20,738 nucleotides of DNA from an uncultured Clostridium sp. (lineage in GTDB: Bacteria > Bacillota > Clostridia > TANB77 > CAG-508). The position numbers and the translations under genes were made by a program. Positions 1 to 6,736 of this stretch are shown piece by piece. Each line of letters begins with the position of its first letter. Position 1 is the stretch's first letter. Where the stretch lies: the NCBI GenBank assembly GCA_902492105.1, contig CABUKD010000033.1, positions 1 to 20,738 of the forward strand. Direction: 5' to 3'. Below the pieces are notes generated by a model. That model worked only from the letters and a program-made list of their open reading frames with translations. It searched no databases and was not told the DNA's origin.

Positions 1-56
1 TTTTACATTTTTTTGCTCTTACTCATTCAATGGTTTTAAACTAACGAAAAAATTCG

Positions 57-84
57 AAAAATAACAGATAACTTTGATTATCTG
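57..84 (-). terminator. Intrinsic terminator of the YtrA-type ABC operon
   Basis: On the minus strand a 7-bp stem (CAGATAA/TTATCTG, positions 65-71 with 78-84) with a 6-nt loop is followed by a short stretch ending in five T (A run 57-61 on the plus strand). It lies about 20 bp past the stop of the leftward ABC permease. The T-rich flank on the other side (TATTTTTATAT) could also make it work rightward. Its flanks resemble those of the terminator at 2053-2094. Confidence 0.65.
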
Positions 85-103
85 CTATTTTTATATATTC
101 TAT

Positions 104-724
104 TTAATTAAAATTTTTTATTTTGTTACTTGAAACTATCCAAGAGATAATGAAAACTATAAAACTTATTACACTACAAATAATTAATGTCTGTGTCATA
201 TTATCTCTTACATTAAATATTTGATTTAATGCAAAAATTGATAATGCTAAAAATCCTGATGTCAGAGAGTATGCAAGTATTGTTCCAATTATTGACTTTT
301 CTTCTGGTAATATAAAATTACAAGGCATTATAATACTTCCACTTAAAAGAGCAATTATAATACTAAATCCTGTGAATATATTTATACTTGTATCACTAAC
401 ATTGGTTATTGCTAATATAATGTAACATATCAAATTTCCTACAATTACTCCTATTATAGTCCAAAATAAATATGCAATATATTTACTTGATATTATTTGC
501 TTTTTTGATACTGGTAATGTAACTGAAAATTGTGTCCACTTATTTTTCTTATCAGAGATTATTGTACTTGAAACTGTCATACTTAATGGTATTGTAATAA
601 GTATAATAACAACTGATGGAGAAATAACTACTGATAAACCAATAGCCATTACTATACATGAAAGAAATGCAACAAATATATTTGCTTTTGTTGTATAAAA
701 ATCTTTTAAAAGTAAACCTTTCAT
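104..724 (-). CDS. ABC-2 type transporter permease
   Basis: A 206-residue hydrophobic protein with about six predicted membrane segments (roughly residues 15-32, 36-56, 82-106, 117-137, 145-167, 178-198) and an N-terminal MKGLLLKDFY start typical of short ABC-2 permeases. It should form the membrane channel for the ATPase encoded immediately upstream. The ATPase stop TAG ends one base before this ATG, so the two are translationally coupled, and the Shine-Dalgarno AAAGGGGG lies inside the end of the ATPase gene. Being third after a GntR/YtrA-type repressor, it probably belongs to an exporter used in envelope stress or peptide-antibiotic resistance. That role comes from family context, and the substrate cannot be read from the sequence. 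Confidence 0.85.
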   Translation of the reverse strand: MKGLLLKDFYTTKANIFVAFLSCIVMAIGLSVVISPSVVIILITIPLSMTVSSTIISDKKNKWTQFSVTLPVSKKQIISSKYIAYLFWTIIGVIVGNLICYIILAITNVSDTSINIFTGFSIIIALLSGSIIMPCNFILPEEKSIIGTILAYSLTSGFLALSIFALNQIFNVRDNMTQTLIICSVISFIVFIISWIVSSNKIKNFN

Positions 725-725
725 A

Positions 726-1586
726 CTATTTTTCCCCCTTTACATACATTAACATTATATCTTCAATTTTTATATTATCCATTACCATATTAGGATATTT
801 TCTTTCTAATTCATTTTTATTTTTCACTAATATCTCATATCCATAATCCATTTTTCTAAAACGAATTATATCTTCTTTATCAATGCTGCTAAAATCTTTT
901 TGTTTGCATTTCATTATTCCATAATCATAAATAAGATTATCTTTTGTTTCTTCAAATATCACTTTGCCTTTATGAATAAAAACTATATAATCTGCTACTT
1001 TTTCTAAATCGCTTGTAATATGTGATGATATTAAAATTGATTTATTTTCATCTTGCACAAACTCTAATAATATGTCTAATATATCATCTCTTACTATTGG
1101 ATCAAGACCACTTGTTGCTTCGTCTAATATCAATAATTCTGCATTATGAGATAGTGCAACACTTATAGATAATTTCATTTTCATACCTTTAGAAAAATTT
1201 TTAATCTTTTTTGTTTTAGGTAAATTGAATTTTTCAATATATTCAAAAAATGTTTTATCTTCCCAATTTTTATATATTCGTGTTAATACATTATTCAATT
1301 TCTGTGGTGTCAAATCTTCTGGAAAATTATTACCGTCAAAAACAACTCCTATTTTTTCTCTAATCTCATTATTTACTTTGTTTTTTTCACTATCAAGAAT
1401 ATAAATATCTCCTGAATCTCTTTCTATAATATCAAGCATTGTATTTATAGTTGTACTTTTCCCTGCACCATTTTCACCTATTAACCCAACAATATTGCCT
1501 TTTGGTACATAAAAAGAAACTTTATCTAATAAGAAGTCATCATATTTTTTTGTTAAATTTTCAACTTTTAAAGAATAATCAGACAT
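726..1586 (-). CDS. ABC transporter ATP-binding protein (YtrB/BcrA-like)
   Basis: A 286-residue ABC ATPase. Visible motifs are Walker A GENGAGKST near residues 37-45, a degenerate signature FSKGMKMKLS in place of LSGGQ, Walker B LLILDEATSGLDP, and the H-loop region ISSHITSDLEKVADYI. The C-terminal ~80 residues lie beyond the core domain, as in drug and bacitracin-type exporters. The frame is open six codons further upstream, but AGGAGG sits nine bases before the ATG at 1586, so MSDYSLKVENL is the likely start. The GntR gene stops one base upstream. It supplies energy to the permease at 104-724, forming a two-component exporter. Transported substrate unknown. Confidence 0.9.
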   Translation of the reverse strand: MSDYSLKVENLTKKYDDFLLDKVSFYVPKGNIVGLIGENGAGKSTTINTMLDIIERDSGDIYILDSEKNKVNNEIREKIGVVFDGNNFPEDLTPQKLNNVLTRIYKNWEDKTFFEYIEKFNLPKTKKIKNFSKGMKMKLSISVALSHNAELLILDEATSGLDPIVRDDILDILLEFVQDENKSILISSHITSDLEKVADYIVFIHKGKVIFEETKDNLIYDYGIMKCKQKDFSSIDKEDIIRFRKMDYGYEILVKNKNELERKYPNMVMDNIKIEDIMLMYVKGEK

Positions 1587-1587
1587 A

Positions 1588-1965
1588 TTACTTTTCCTCC
1601 TCATAAAAAATCTTTAATAAATCAATAAGTTTTGCTAGTGAAATACCATTTTCTTTACTTAATTCAATAGCTTTTTGTAAATGACTTTCTATTTCTCTTT
1701 GTTTTTCTTCTTGAATAAACTCTTTATTTTTTGAACTAACAAAACTGCCTCTACCTACTGTTGTTTCTATAAAGCCATCCTTTTGTAAATCTTCGTATGA
1801 TCTTTGAACGGTTATAACGCTTATATGCAAAGATTTGGCTAATGAACGCATAGAGGGTATTGATTCTCCTGGTTTTAGTTCACCAGTCATTATCATTTGT
1901 TTAATTTGGCTAGTAATTTGCTCATATATAGGTTTACTTGTGTTATTACTAATGATAATATCCAA
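1588..1965 (-). CDS. GntR family transcriptional regulator, YtrA subfamily
   Basis: About 125 residues: an N-terminal winged helix of the GntR type (KPIYEQITSQIKQMI, IPSMRSLAKSLHIS, TVQRSYEDLQKDGFI, TTVGRGSFV) and only a short helical C-terminal tail. That short tail is typical of the YtrA subfamily, which controls ABC transporter operons. The frame can be opened at a GTG at 1974, but GAGGTGA at 1971-1977 is correctly spaced only for the TTG at 1965, giving (M)DIIISNNTSKPIYEQ, the usual family N-terminus. It is first in the operon with ATPase and permease and is preceded by a promoter with an overlapping palindrome, so it is probably an autorepressor. Inducer unknown. Confidence 0.88.
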   Translation of the reverse strand: MDIIISNNTSKPIYEQITSQIKQMIMTGELKPGESIPSMRSLAKSLHISVITVQRSYEDLQKDGFIETTVGRGSFVSSKNKEFIQEEKQREIESHLQKAIELSKENGISLAKLIDLLKIFYEEEK

Positions 1966-1981
1966 TATTCTCACCTCTTCA

Positions 1982-2006
1982 AGTGTACTTATCTTATAAG
2001 TACATT
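1982..2006. promoter_or_regulatory. Probable YtrA-type operator
   Basis: A perfect palindrome TGTACTTAT-N3-ATAAGTACA spans 1984-2004. Read with its flanks it becomes AGTGTA-N13-TACATT (1982-2006). From memory, Bacillus subtilis YtrA recognises AGTGTA-N13-TACACT, so the half-sites and spacing agree except for one base. The site starts at the promoter -10 box and covers the expected transcription start of the gntR gene, as expected for autorepression. Confidence 0.75.
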
Positions 2007-2032
2007 GTAGTACATTTTATATTTTCTGTCAA
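2004..2032 (-). promoter_or_regulatory. Sigma-A promoter of the gntR-ABC operon
   Basis: On the minus strand there is a consensus -35 TTGACA (2027-2032), a 17-bp spacer and a -10 TACAAT (2004-2009). It points at the GntR gene about 40 bp away, and the palindrome at 1984-2004 overlaps the -10 and start site. Confidence 0.8.
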
Positions 2033-2052
2033 TATGTTTTTTAAATTTATAT

Positions 2053-2094
2053 AAAAAAGACAGATAAGAGAGCAAATATTTACTCTCCTATCTG
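2053..2094 (-). terminator. Intrinsic terminator of the SdpR/SdpI-like ABC operon
   Basis: On the minus strand a stem of 6 + 5 bp with one A/C mismatch (2061-2072 with 2083-2094), a 10-nt loop and a T run (A 2053-2058 on the plus strand). It lies just past the stop of the 553-aa permease and separates this operon from the gntR operon. Confidence 0.8.
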
Positions 2095-2111
2095 CTATTT
2101 TGGTTGATATA

Positions 2112-3773
2112 CTATATTATTTTATCAGCTAATTCGTATTGTTTATTATATAGATACTTATTTGTTATAACTATTGCTGCTATATATAAGATTCCTAAAA
2201 TTCCAATTCCCATATATACATTTATATCTTTTAATAAATATACAAATCCTACTAATATTACTATATTAACCATTGCAAGTAACACAGGAAAAACTAAATT
2301 TAAGTTTTGTTTTGCAACTGCATATTCAGAATCCCAGTTTAATTTTGGTCTTTTTAAATCTACAATAATCATTGCAATACTTTGTAATATTCCCATTATG
2401 GTTGCAACTACAAATAGTGCAATTAAAGTTATAACTGGTAAATTTAAAAGATACTCTGCCATTCCTAATGTAATTATTATTGTTACAATATTCATTATAA
2501 TATTGGGAATTATTTTATACATATATTGCTTATATAGTGATACTGGTATATATTTCATAAATACTGCATTTTCTCCATCTCTTGAAATTGCTGTTATTGA
2601 AATATATATAAACATTGTGAAGAATTGTATCACGCCTAAAATTATACAAGCAATAAAGAATGTATTTGTAGGCATTTGTTGTACCATTTGTGTTATTTGT
2701 TCTAATCCCATTCCATCACTATTTAATCCAGTATAGACTACTACTACCATTATAATTGGTATCAGAATTGCTGGTATTAAACATTGCATTAAAAATACTG
2801 GATTTCTTGCCATGTTTTTAAATTCTTTTCCAACATAGCTTTTATATAGCTTACTATTTCTATATTCTTTTTGGTTTATTTCTTTATTTGAACTTGATGC
2901 TCCTCCTCCAAATAAATTTCCTACTAAACCTTTGAAATATATTTTTTGAGCAATTAACATATAAACAATAAATCCTATTATTGTAATTCCTAATGTTTTT
3001 AATACTTCCACTATTGCTGTAAATAAAGAGTTTGTTGTTAATGCTTCCATTAAATAATCTACTGTTGGGATATATCCTTTTACTAATTCTATCATTCCAT
3101 TTGCCTGTACTACCATTTGTGCCATTTCTTCATTTGTTAAATCCTGTTTCATTCCACTTGTTGAAATTGAAATAGCTATAATAATGGCTAAAACTAATAA
3201 TGTAGCAAATAACTGAAATCTATTTCTATTCTTTGTAAGTTTTGCAAAGCTCATTATAAACATAACAAGCATACTAATCAATAATACTGGTAATATTGGT
3301 ACTAAAATAACTGCCAAAATCATTGTTAAGTAATATACAATTCCTGCCCCTGTTAATATTCCATACATGACAAGTGGAATAAATCCTATTAAAAATATAA
3401 TTACATATTCAGCAATTAACATTACATTTGTTCTTGCAAGTATAATTTGGTATGGCTTTAATGGTAGCGGTAATAAATATTCGCTATCTTTTGTAAAGTA
3501 TAAGATATTTATACTTGAAAATATGGTTTGAATAATTGCTAAACCGAATATCATAAATAAAATCATACCAACAAATATTGTTTCTTGATGTATTGCAATT
3601 AGTCCATCTAATAAGTTATATCCTAAAAATATAATCAGTCCTGCAAAATATAAAAATAATAATCCATAAACTATAATTTTGCTTTTTGACTTTGTTGAAA
3701 TTCCCATTCTAGCATCCATATTAGAAAAGGAATTTTTTAAAAATATTTTTGTTAATTTGATTACTTTATCCAT
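2112..3773 (-). CDS. Large ABC exporter permease (putative)
   Basis: A 553-residue membrane protein with roughly twelve hydrophobic segments in two halves, separated near residues 280-320 by a polar linker (GGGASSSNKEINQKEYRNSK). The sequence LPLPLKPYQIILAR early in the protein and VFMKYIPVSLYKQYMYK in the second half are the kind of internal repeats seen in fused-dimer ABC exporter permeases of Clostridia. It follows its likely ATPase partner by 21 bp, with GGAAAGGAAG as ribosome binding site. It is last in the operon arsR/sdpR-like, sdpI-like, ATPase, permease, and its stop is followed by a strong terminator. The specific substrate is not identifiable. Confidence 0.8.
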   Translation of the reverse strand: MDKVIKLTKIFLKNSFSNMDARMGISTKSKSKIIVYGLLFLYFAGLIIFLGYNLLDGLIAIHQETIFVGMILFMIFGLAIIQTIFSSINILYFTKDSEYLLPLPLKPYQIILARTNVMLIAEYVIIFLIGFIPLVMYGILTGAGIVYYLTMILAVILVPILPVLLISMLVMFIMSFAKLTKNRNRFQLFATLLVLAIIIAISISTSGMKQDLTNEEMAQMVVQANGMIELVKGYIPTVDYLMEALTTNSLFTAIVEVLKTLGITIIGFIVYMLIAQKIYFKGLVGNLFGGGASSSNKEINQKEYRNSKLYKSYVGKEFKNMARNPVFLMQCLIPAILIPIIMVVVVYTGLNSDGMGLEQITQMVQQMPTNTFFIACIILGVIQFFTMFIYISITAISRDGENAVFMKYIPVSLYKQYMYKIIPNIIMNIVTIIITLGMAEYLLNLPVITLIALFVVATIMGILQSIAMIIVDLKRPKLNWDSEYAVAKQNLNLVFPVLLAMVNIVILVGFVYLLKDINVYMGIGILGILYIAAIVITNKYLYNKQYELADKII

Positions 3774-3794
3774 ATTTTTTCTTCCTTTCCCATA

Positions 3795-4517
3795 TTATTT
3801 TTCTGTTATTTCCAAGAATAAATCTTCTAATGATGCGTTTTCTTTGAATTTTTGCTTCATTTCTTCAAAAGTCCCTACAAATACTAATTTTCCTTTATTG
3901 ATAATTCCTACCCTATCACATAATTTTTCTGCAACTTCTAATATATGTGTTGAGAAAAATACAGTTTTTCCTGACTTTGCGTGTTGCCTCATCATTTCTT
4001 TTAAGTCATAAGAAGATTTAGGATCTAAACCAGTCATTGGCTCATCTAATATCCAGTTTTTAGGCTCTGAAAGTAATGCACCACAGATTACTATCTTTTG
4101 CCTCATACCATGTGAATAACTTTGTATTTGATTATTTAGCTGATTATATATTTCAAATTTTTTTGTTAGTTCTTCAATTTTTTCTTTTCTCTTATTTTGT
4201 GGTACATCATATACATCTGCCATAAACATTAAATATTCTATTCCTTTTAATTTTAAAAACATATCTGGACTATCTGGTACAAACCCAAAATTTTTCTTTG
4301 CTGCTAATGGTTCTTTCTTGATGCTTTTACTATCTATTAAAATATCACCTTCATCCATATTTAATATGCCTGTTATCATTCTTATTGTTGTTGTTTTTCC
4401 TGCTCCATTTGGTCCTAGAAAACCAAATATTTCTCCATTTTTAATTTCAAGATTTAAGTCATCTACTGACTTCTTTCCTTTCACATAAGATTTTGAAACA
4501 TTTTTTATTTCAATCAT
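3795..4517 (-). CDS. ABC transporter ATP-binding protein
   Basis: A 240-residue ABC ATPase. It has Walker A GPNGAGKTT near residue 35, Q-loop region FGFVPDSPDMFLKL, signature-like SYSHGMRQKIVICGAL, Walker B NWILDEPMTGLDP and switch histidine FFSTHILEVAEKL. The residue before ILDEP is Asn-Trp rather than the usual two hydrophobics, a minor deviation. The ribosome binding site GGAGG lies well placed before ATG. It sits 14 bp after the SdpI-like gene and 21 bp before the large permease, so it probably powers that permease as an exporter. The EcsA-like family includes transporters for peptides and unknown lipophilic compounds. Substrate not determinable. Confidence 0.9.
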   Translation of the reverse strand: MIEIKNVSKSYVKGKKSVDDLNLEIKNGEIFGFLGPNGAGKTTTIRMITGILNMDEGDILIDSKSIKKEPLAAKKNFGFVPDSPDMFLKLKGIEYLMFMADVYDVPQNKRKEKIEELTKKFEIYNQLNNQIQSYSHGMRQKIVICGALLSEPKNWILDEPMTGLDPKSSYDLKEMMRQHAKSGKTVFFSTHILEVAEKLCDRVGIINKGKLVFVGTFEEMKQKFKENASLEDLFLEITEK

Positions 4518-4531
4518 TTTTCGTACCTCCT

Positions 4532-5158
4532 CTATTTTCTATTTTTATAAAATAAATATAACGAATATATTGTAGTTAAAACAGCACAAATTATAAGTAT
4601 TATCATTAATATAAAAGACACTATTGAATTTAGAAATGCTGAAATTATAAATAGTAGCCCCATTATTACAAAAAAATATCCTGCTGGTCTTTTTACTTTT
4701 TCCCAAAAATCTTTTCTTACATAATACATTTGTAATTTATTGATTTCAGTTTTGGGCATATAATTTCCTATAATCATAAAAATTATTCCCAATGTTATAC
4801 ATACAATTATTCGCATTTCCAGTTCAATTCCTGCTCCATAAGCTAACATTGTCAAATAACATACCATTCCAATTATGGGTATTATCCATTTATACATTGT
4901 TATATATTTCTTATTCTGCTTTTTTTGTTCTATACAATCACTTGATATACAACAAATTATTTGTAATACTGTCATAAGGAGTGGAATACCAAACAAAGCA
5001 AATTCTTTTGGAGCAAAACTATTAGGTTCATTGTTTAGTCCAAAATGTACTGCCATTTGTTCTGGTAGTTGGTTATATAAAATTACACCAAATACTACTG
5101 GTACTATACATATTAAAGTTGTTATAATTAAAATTTTCCAATCAATCTTTTTCTTCAT
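4532..5158 (-). CDS. SdpI/DUF1648 family membrane protein
   Basis: A 208-residue membrane protein. The N-terminal part (IDWKILIITTLICIVPVVFG, then LPEQMAVHFGLNNEPN and FAPKEFALFGIPLLM) is the DUF1648 signature that precedes SdpI-type membrane domains. About six hydrophobic segments follow, near residues 10-28, 50-70, 88-108, 114-132, 158-176 and 178-200. SdpI of Bacillus subtilis gives immunity to the SdpC killing peptide and sequesters the SdpR repressor at the membrane. The gene overlaps the 3' end of an SdpR-like gene by 17 bp, reproducing the sdpRI pair. No sdpABC toxin genes are visible, so its role may be resistance or sensing of foreign peptides (inference). Confidence 0.82.
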   Translation of the reverse strand: MKKKIDWKILIITTLICIVPVVFGVILYNQLPEQMAVHFGLNNEPNSFAPKEFALFGIPLLMTVLQIICCISSDCIEQKKQNKKYITMYKWIIPIIGMVCYLTMLAYGAGIELEMRIIVCITLGIIFMIIGNYMPKTEINKLQMYYVRKDFWEKVKRPAGYFFVIMGLLFIISAFLNSIVSFILMIILIICAVLTTIYSLYLFYKNRK

Positions 5159-5441
5159 TATTATTATCCCCTTTCATATTTTCTTTTCCAAATTGATAAA
5201 TCCATACCATTATTTCTTCAAATACTGATGTATTCAGCTTATAATAAATATATTTTTTGTATTTTTCTTCCTTTACCAAATCTGCCTTTTTTAAATATGA
5301 TAAATGATAAGAAACTGTTGAGTTAGTTAAATTAAATTTATTCGCTATATCTCCTGCTGTCATTTTTTCTTTTTTTAACATTTCTAATATGTTTCTTCTA
5401 ACAGGATCTGATATAGCTTTTAATGTTTCCGACATTCCCAT
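5142..5441 (-). CDS. ArsR/SdpR family transcriptional repressor
   Basis: About 99 residues making a winged helix of the ArsR family: SETLKAISDPVRRNILEMLK, AGDIANKFNLTNSTVSYHLS as recognition helix region, then the wing KADLVKEEKYKKYIYYKLN. It lacks the metal-binding cysteines of ArsR/SmtB sensors, in line with SdpR-type members. The frame opens 22 codons upstream, but those codons run through the operator and start site. AAGGTGA lies five bases before the ATG at 5441, so MGMSETLK is preferred (5435 is the alternative). It is first in an operon with an SdpI-like protein and an ABC exporter, and is most likely the autorepressor binding the palindromes at 5455-5480 and 5513-5532. Confidence 0.86.
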   Translation of the reverse strand: MGMSETLKAISDPVRRNILEMLKKEKMTAGDIANKFNLTNSTVSYHLSYLKKADLVKEEKYKKYIYYKLNTSVFEEIMVWIYQFGKENMKGDNNNEEKD

Positions 5442-5454
5442 TATATTCACCTTC

Positions 5455-5480
5455 ATCATTTCGATATTTATCGAAATGAT
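5455..5480. promoter_or_regulatory. Operator 1 of the SdpR-like repressor
   Basis: A perfect palindrome with 12-bp arms, ATCATTTCGATA and TATCGAAATGAT, separated by TT. It overlaps the -10 box (5479-5484) by two bases and covers the transcription start and leader up to the ribosome binding site. Its central 20 bp are identical to operator 2. Confidence 0.75.
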
Positions 5481-5507
5481 TTTACTATTTAATTTTAATA
5501 ATGTCAA
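5479..5507 (-). promoter_or_regulatory. Sigma-A promoter of the SdpR/SdpI-like ABC operon
   Basis: On the minus strand there is a consensus -35 TTGACA (5502-5507), a 17-bp spacer and a -10 TAAAAT (5479-5484). It is flanked on both sides by identical palindromic operators. Confidence 0.8.
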
Positions 5508-5512
5508 TAGTT

Positions 5513-5532
5513 ATTTCGATATTTATCGAAAT
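5513..5532. promoter_or_regulatory. Operator 2 of the SdpR-like repressor
   Basis: A palindrome with 9-bp arms, ATTTCGATA and TATCGAAAT, around TT, identical to the core of operator 1. It lies just upstream of the -35 box. Centres of the two operators are 55 bp apart, a little over five helical turns, so looping or cooperative binding is conceivable. Confidence 0.72.
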
Positions 5533-5537
5533 GTTCT

Positions 5538-5572
5538 AAAAAAAATAAAACAGTTATATTTCAAACTGCTTT
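5538..5572 (-). terminator. Intrinsic terminator after the hydrolase operon
   Basis: On the minus strand a 9-bp stem (AAAGCAGTT/AACTGTTTT with one G-T wobble, 5564-5572 with 5547-5555) and an 8-nt loop, followed after one A by eight T (A 5538-5545 on the plus strand). It lies just past the stop of the alpha/beta hydrolase gene. Confidence 0.8.
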
Positions 5573-5586
5573 ATAAATATTTTTTA

Positions 5587-6204
5587 TTAGTCTTTCCAAA
5601 ATTCTATTAATAATTTTGATAACTCCTTTGGATTTTCTTCATTTATAATATGTCTTGTATTTTTTATAATTTCTAATTTTGAGTTTTTTATATTTTCAGC
5701 TAGATAATGTGCGGATTTAATATTTGCACTATCTTTTTCTCCACAAATAACTAGAGTTGGACATTTAATATTTTGTACTCTATTACTAAAATCTATTTTT
5801 TTCATAGTGCTACCTAAAATAAATGTATCTTTCTTATTAAATGCCATTGTTTCAAATAATTTTTTAGGCAAAAACTTAAATATTACATTTTGAATACTAA
5901 ACATTACTTTTGGTACTCTGTAAGGTGTTCCAATTAAAACTAACTTTTCTACTTTATTTGGATAATCAATAGCAAAATTTAATGCCAATATACCACCTAG
6001 CGACAAACCACATAAATCTATTTTTCCATCTATTTTATTACAGTATTCTACAAAAGAAGAATATAAATTATCATAACTCGCTTCTTTACCATTTAAAATT
6101 TCAGATAAATTAGGACATAATATATCTTTGTCATTGCTCATATATGTAATTACTTTATTCCAACTGTCTGCTTTATGACCTGATCCGTGAATTAGAATTT
6201 TCAT
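5587..6204 (-). CDS. Alpha/beta hydrolase
   Basis: About 205 residues with the alpha/beta hydrolase signature. ILIHGSGHKADSW supplies the oxyanion-hole HG motif, LCGLSLGG has the nucleophile serine in the elbow, VICGEKDSAN has the acid aspartate, and NTRHIINEENP has the catalytic histidine. The core is complete though short (most relatives are 250-280 residues), with a reduced lid between residues ~125 and 150. A GTG-initiated frame begins at 6216, but GAGG at 6211-6214 is best spaced for ATG at 6204 (MKILIHG). It follows the small membrane protein gene with no significant gap and precedes a strong terminator. It is probably a cytosolic esterase or lipase-like enzyme, substrate unknown. Confidence 0.85.
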   Translation of the reverse strand: MKILIHGSGHKADSWNKVITYMSNDKDILCPNLSEILNGKEASYDNLYSSFVEYCNKIDGKIDLCGLSLGGILALNFAIDYPNKVEKLVLIGTPYRVPKVMFSIQNVIFKFLPKKLFETMAFNKKDTFILGSTMKKIDFSNRVQNIKCPTLVICGEKDSANIKSAHYLAENIKNSKLEIIKNTRHIINEENPKELSKLLIEFWKD

Positions 6205-6212
6205 CATATACC

Positions 6213-6428
6213 TCACTTATTACTTTTTTTCTCTATTGTTGCACCAATTCCCATACCTACAAGCATACCTATACTTATTCCAAAGCAAATGCAAATTGGG
6301 ATATTTTTTATAAATAGTCCTACTGTTGAACCTAATGCTACACCAATACACATTCCTATAGACATTCCTTCTGCCATATATGTTTTAGATTCGTCTTTAT
6401 ATTCAATATTGTTTTGTTTATTTTCCAT
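6213..6428 (-). CDS. Small glycine-zipper membrane protein
   Basis: 71 residues. The N-terminal ~20 are polar, followed by two hydrophobic stretches rich in glycines at three- and four-residue spacing (GMSIGMCIGVALGSTVG and FGISIGMLVGMGIGATI) joined by a short KNIPIC loop. The pattern suggests a helical hairpin packing through GxxxG contacts. No enzymatic motif is present. It lies between another small membrane protein and the alpha/beta hydrolase with almost no spacing, so the three are co-transcribed. Function unknown. Reading-frame quality, a good upstream ribosome binding site (AAAGAGGAGA) and close packing support that it is a real gene. Confidence 0.75.
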   Translation of the reverse strand: MENKQNNIEYKDESKTYMAEGMSIGMCIGVALGSTVGLFIKNIPICICFGISIGMLVGMGIGATIEKKSNK

Positions 6429-6433
6429 ATTCT

Positions 6434-6652
6434 TTATCTCCTCTTTTTAAGTGTTATTAAAAATCGTATTCCATATTCCAATGCTAATAAGAAAAGATAA
6501 AAACCTAGCCATATAGCAAAACTAATCCATTTTACTTCTGTTGTATTTGCTGCTCCACTCCCATCAACACTTCTTACAAAAAGAAATATACTAACCCCTA
6601 TAAATAATAGTAATTGAATAGTTTGAAATACTTTCCATTTATTTATTTTCAT
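6434..6652 (-). CDS. Small two-helix membrane protein of unknown function
   Basis: 72 residues starting at MKINKWKVFQ. Hydrophobic segments lie near residues 10-27 and 43-65, with a short polar outside/inside loop VDGSGAANTTEVKW and a basic tail TLKKRR, which fits a hairpin membrane protein with cytosolic ends. The frame is open further upstream to 6703, but AAGGGGGAT just before ATG at 6652 decides the start, and the upstream part overlaps a hairpin. No family recognised. It begins the three-gene group ending with the hydrolase and has a possible extended -10 promoter of its own. Confidence 0.72.
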   Translation of the reverse strand: MKINKWKVFQTIQLLLFIGVSIFLFVRSVDGSGAANTTEVKWISFAIWLGFYLFLLALEYGIRFLITLKKRR

Positions 6653-6665
6653 AGCATCCCCCTTT

Positions 6666-6690
6666 TTAGAAAACATTTTCTCTTTTCTAA
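6666..6690. repeat. 5' UTR inverted repeat
   Basis: TTAGAAAA (6666-6673) and TTTTCTAA (6683-6690) form an 8-bp stem with a 9-nt loop in the leader of the gene starting at 6652. It ends immediately before the Shine-Dalgarno run of G. It has no T run on the coding side, so it is not a classic terminator. It could shape ribosome access. Confidence 0.45.
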
Positions 6691-6693
6691 TAC

Positions 6694-6702
6694 AGTATAT
6701 CA
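6694..6702 (-). promoter_or_regulatory. Possible extended -10 promoter
   Basis: Minus-strand TGA-TATACT is an extended -10 element 35-40 bp upstream of the ATG at 6652. The matching -35 is poor. It may let the three-gene tail of the cluster be transcribed independently of the XRE/DUF4097 pair. Confidence 0.4.
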
Positions 6703-6736
6703 TTTAAGAGAAAAATAATCTATAACTCATATAAAA

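Noticed and set aside
2104..2736. 210-codon plus-strand ORF opposite the large ABC permease
   Set aside because: It mirrors the minus-strand permease in codon pattern; low-complexity Ile/Thr/Asn protein, no ribosome binding site of its own, and the opposite frame is clearly a membrane transporter.
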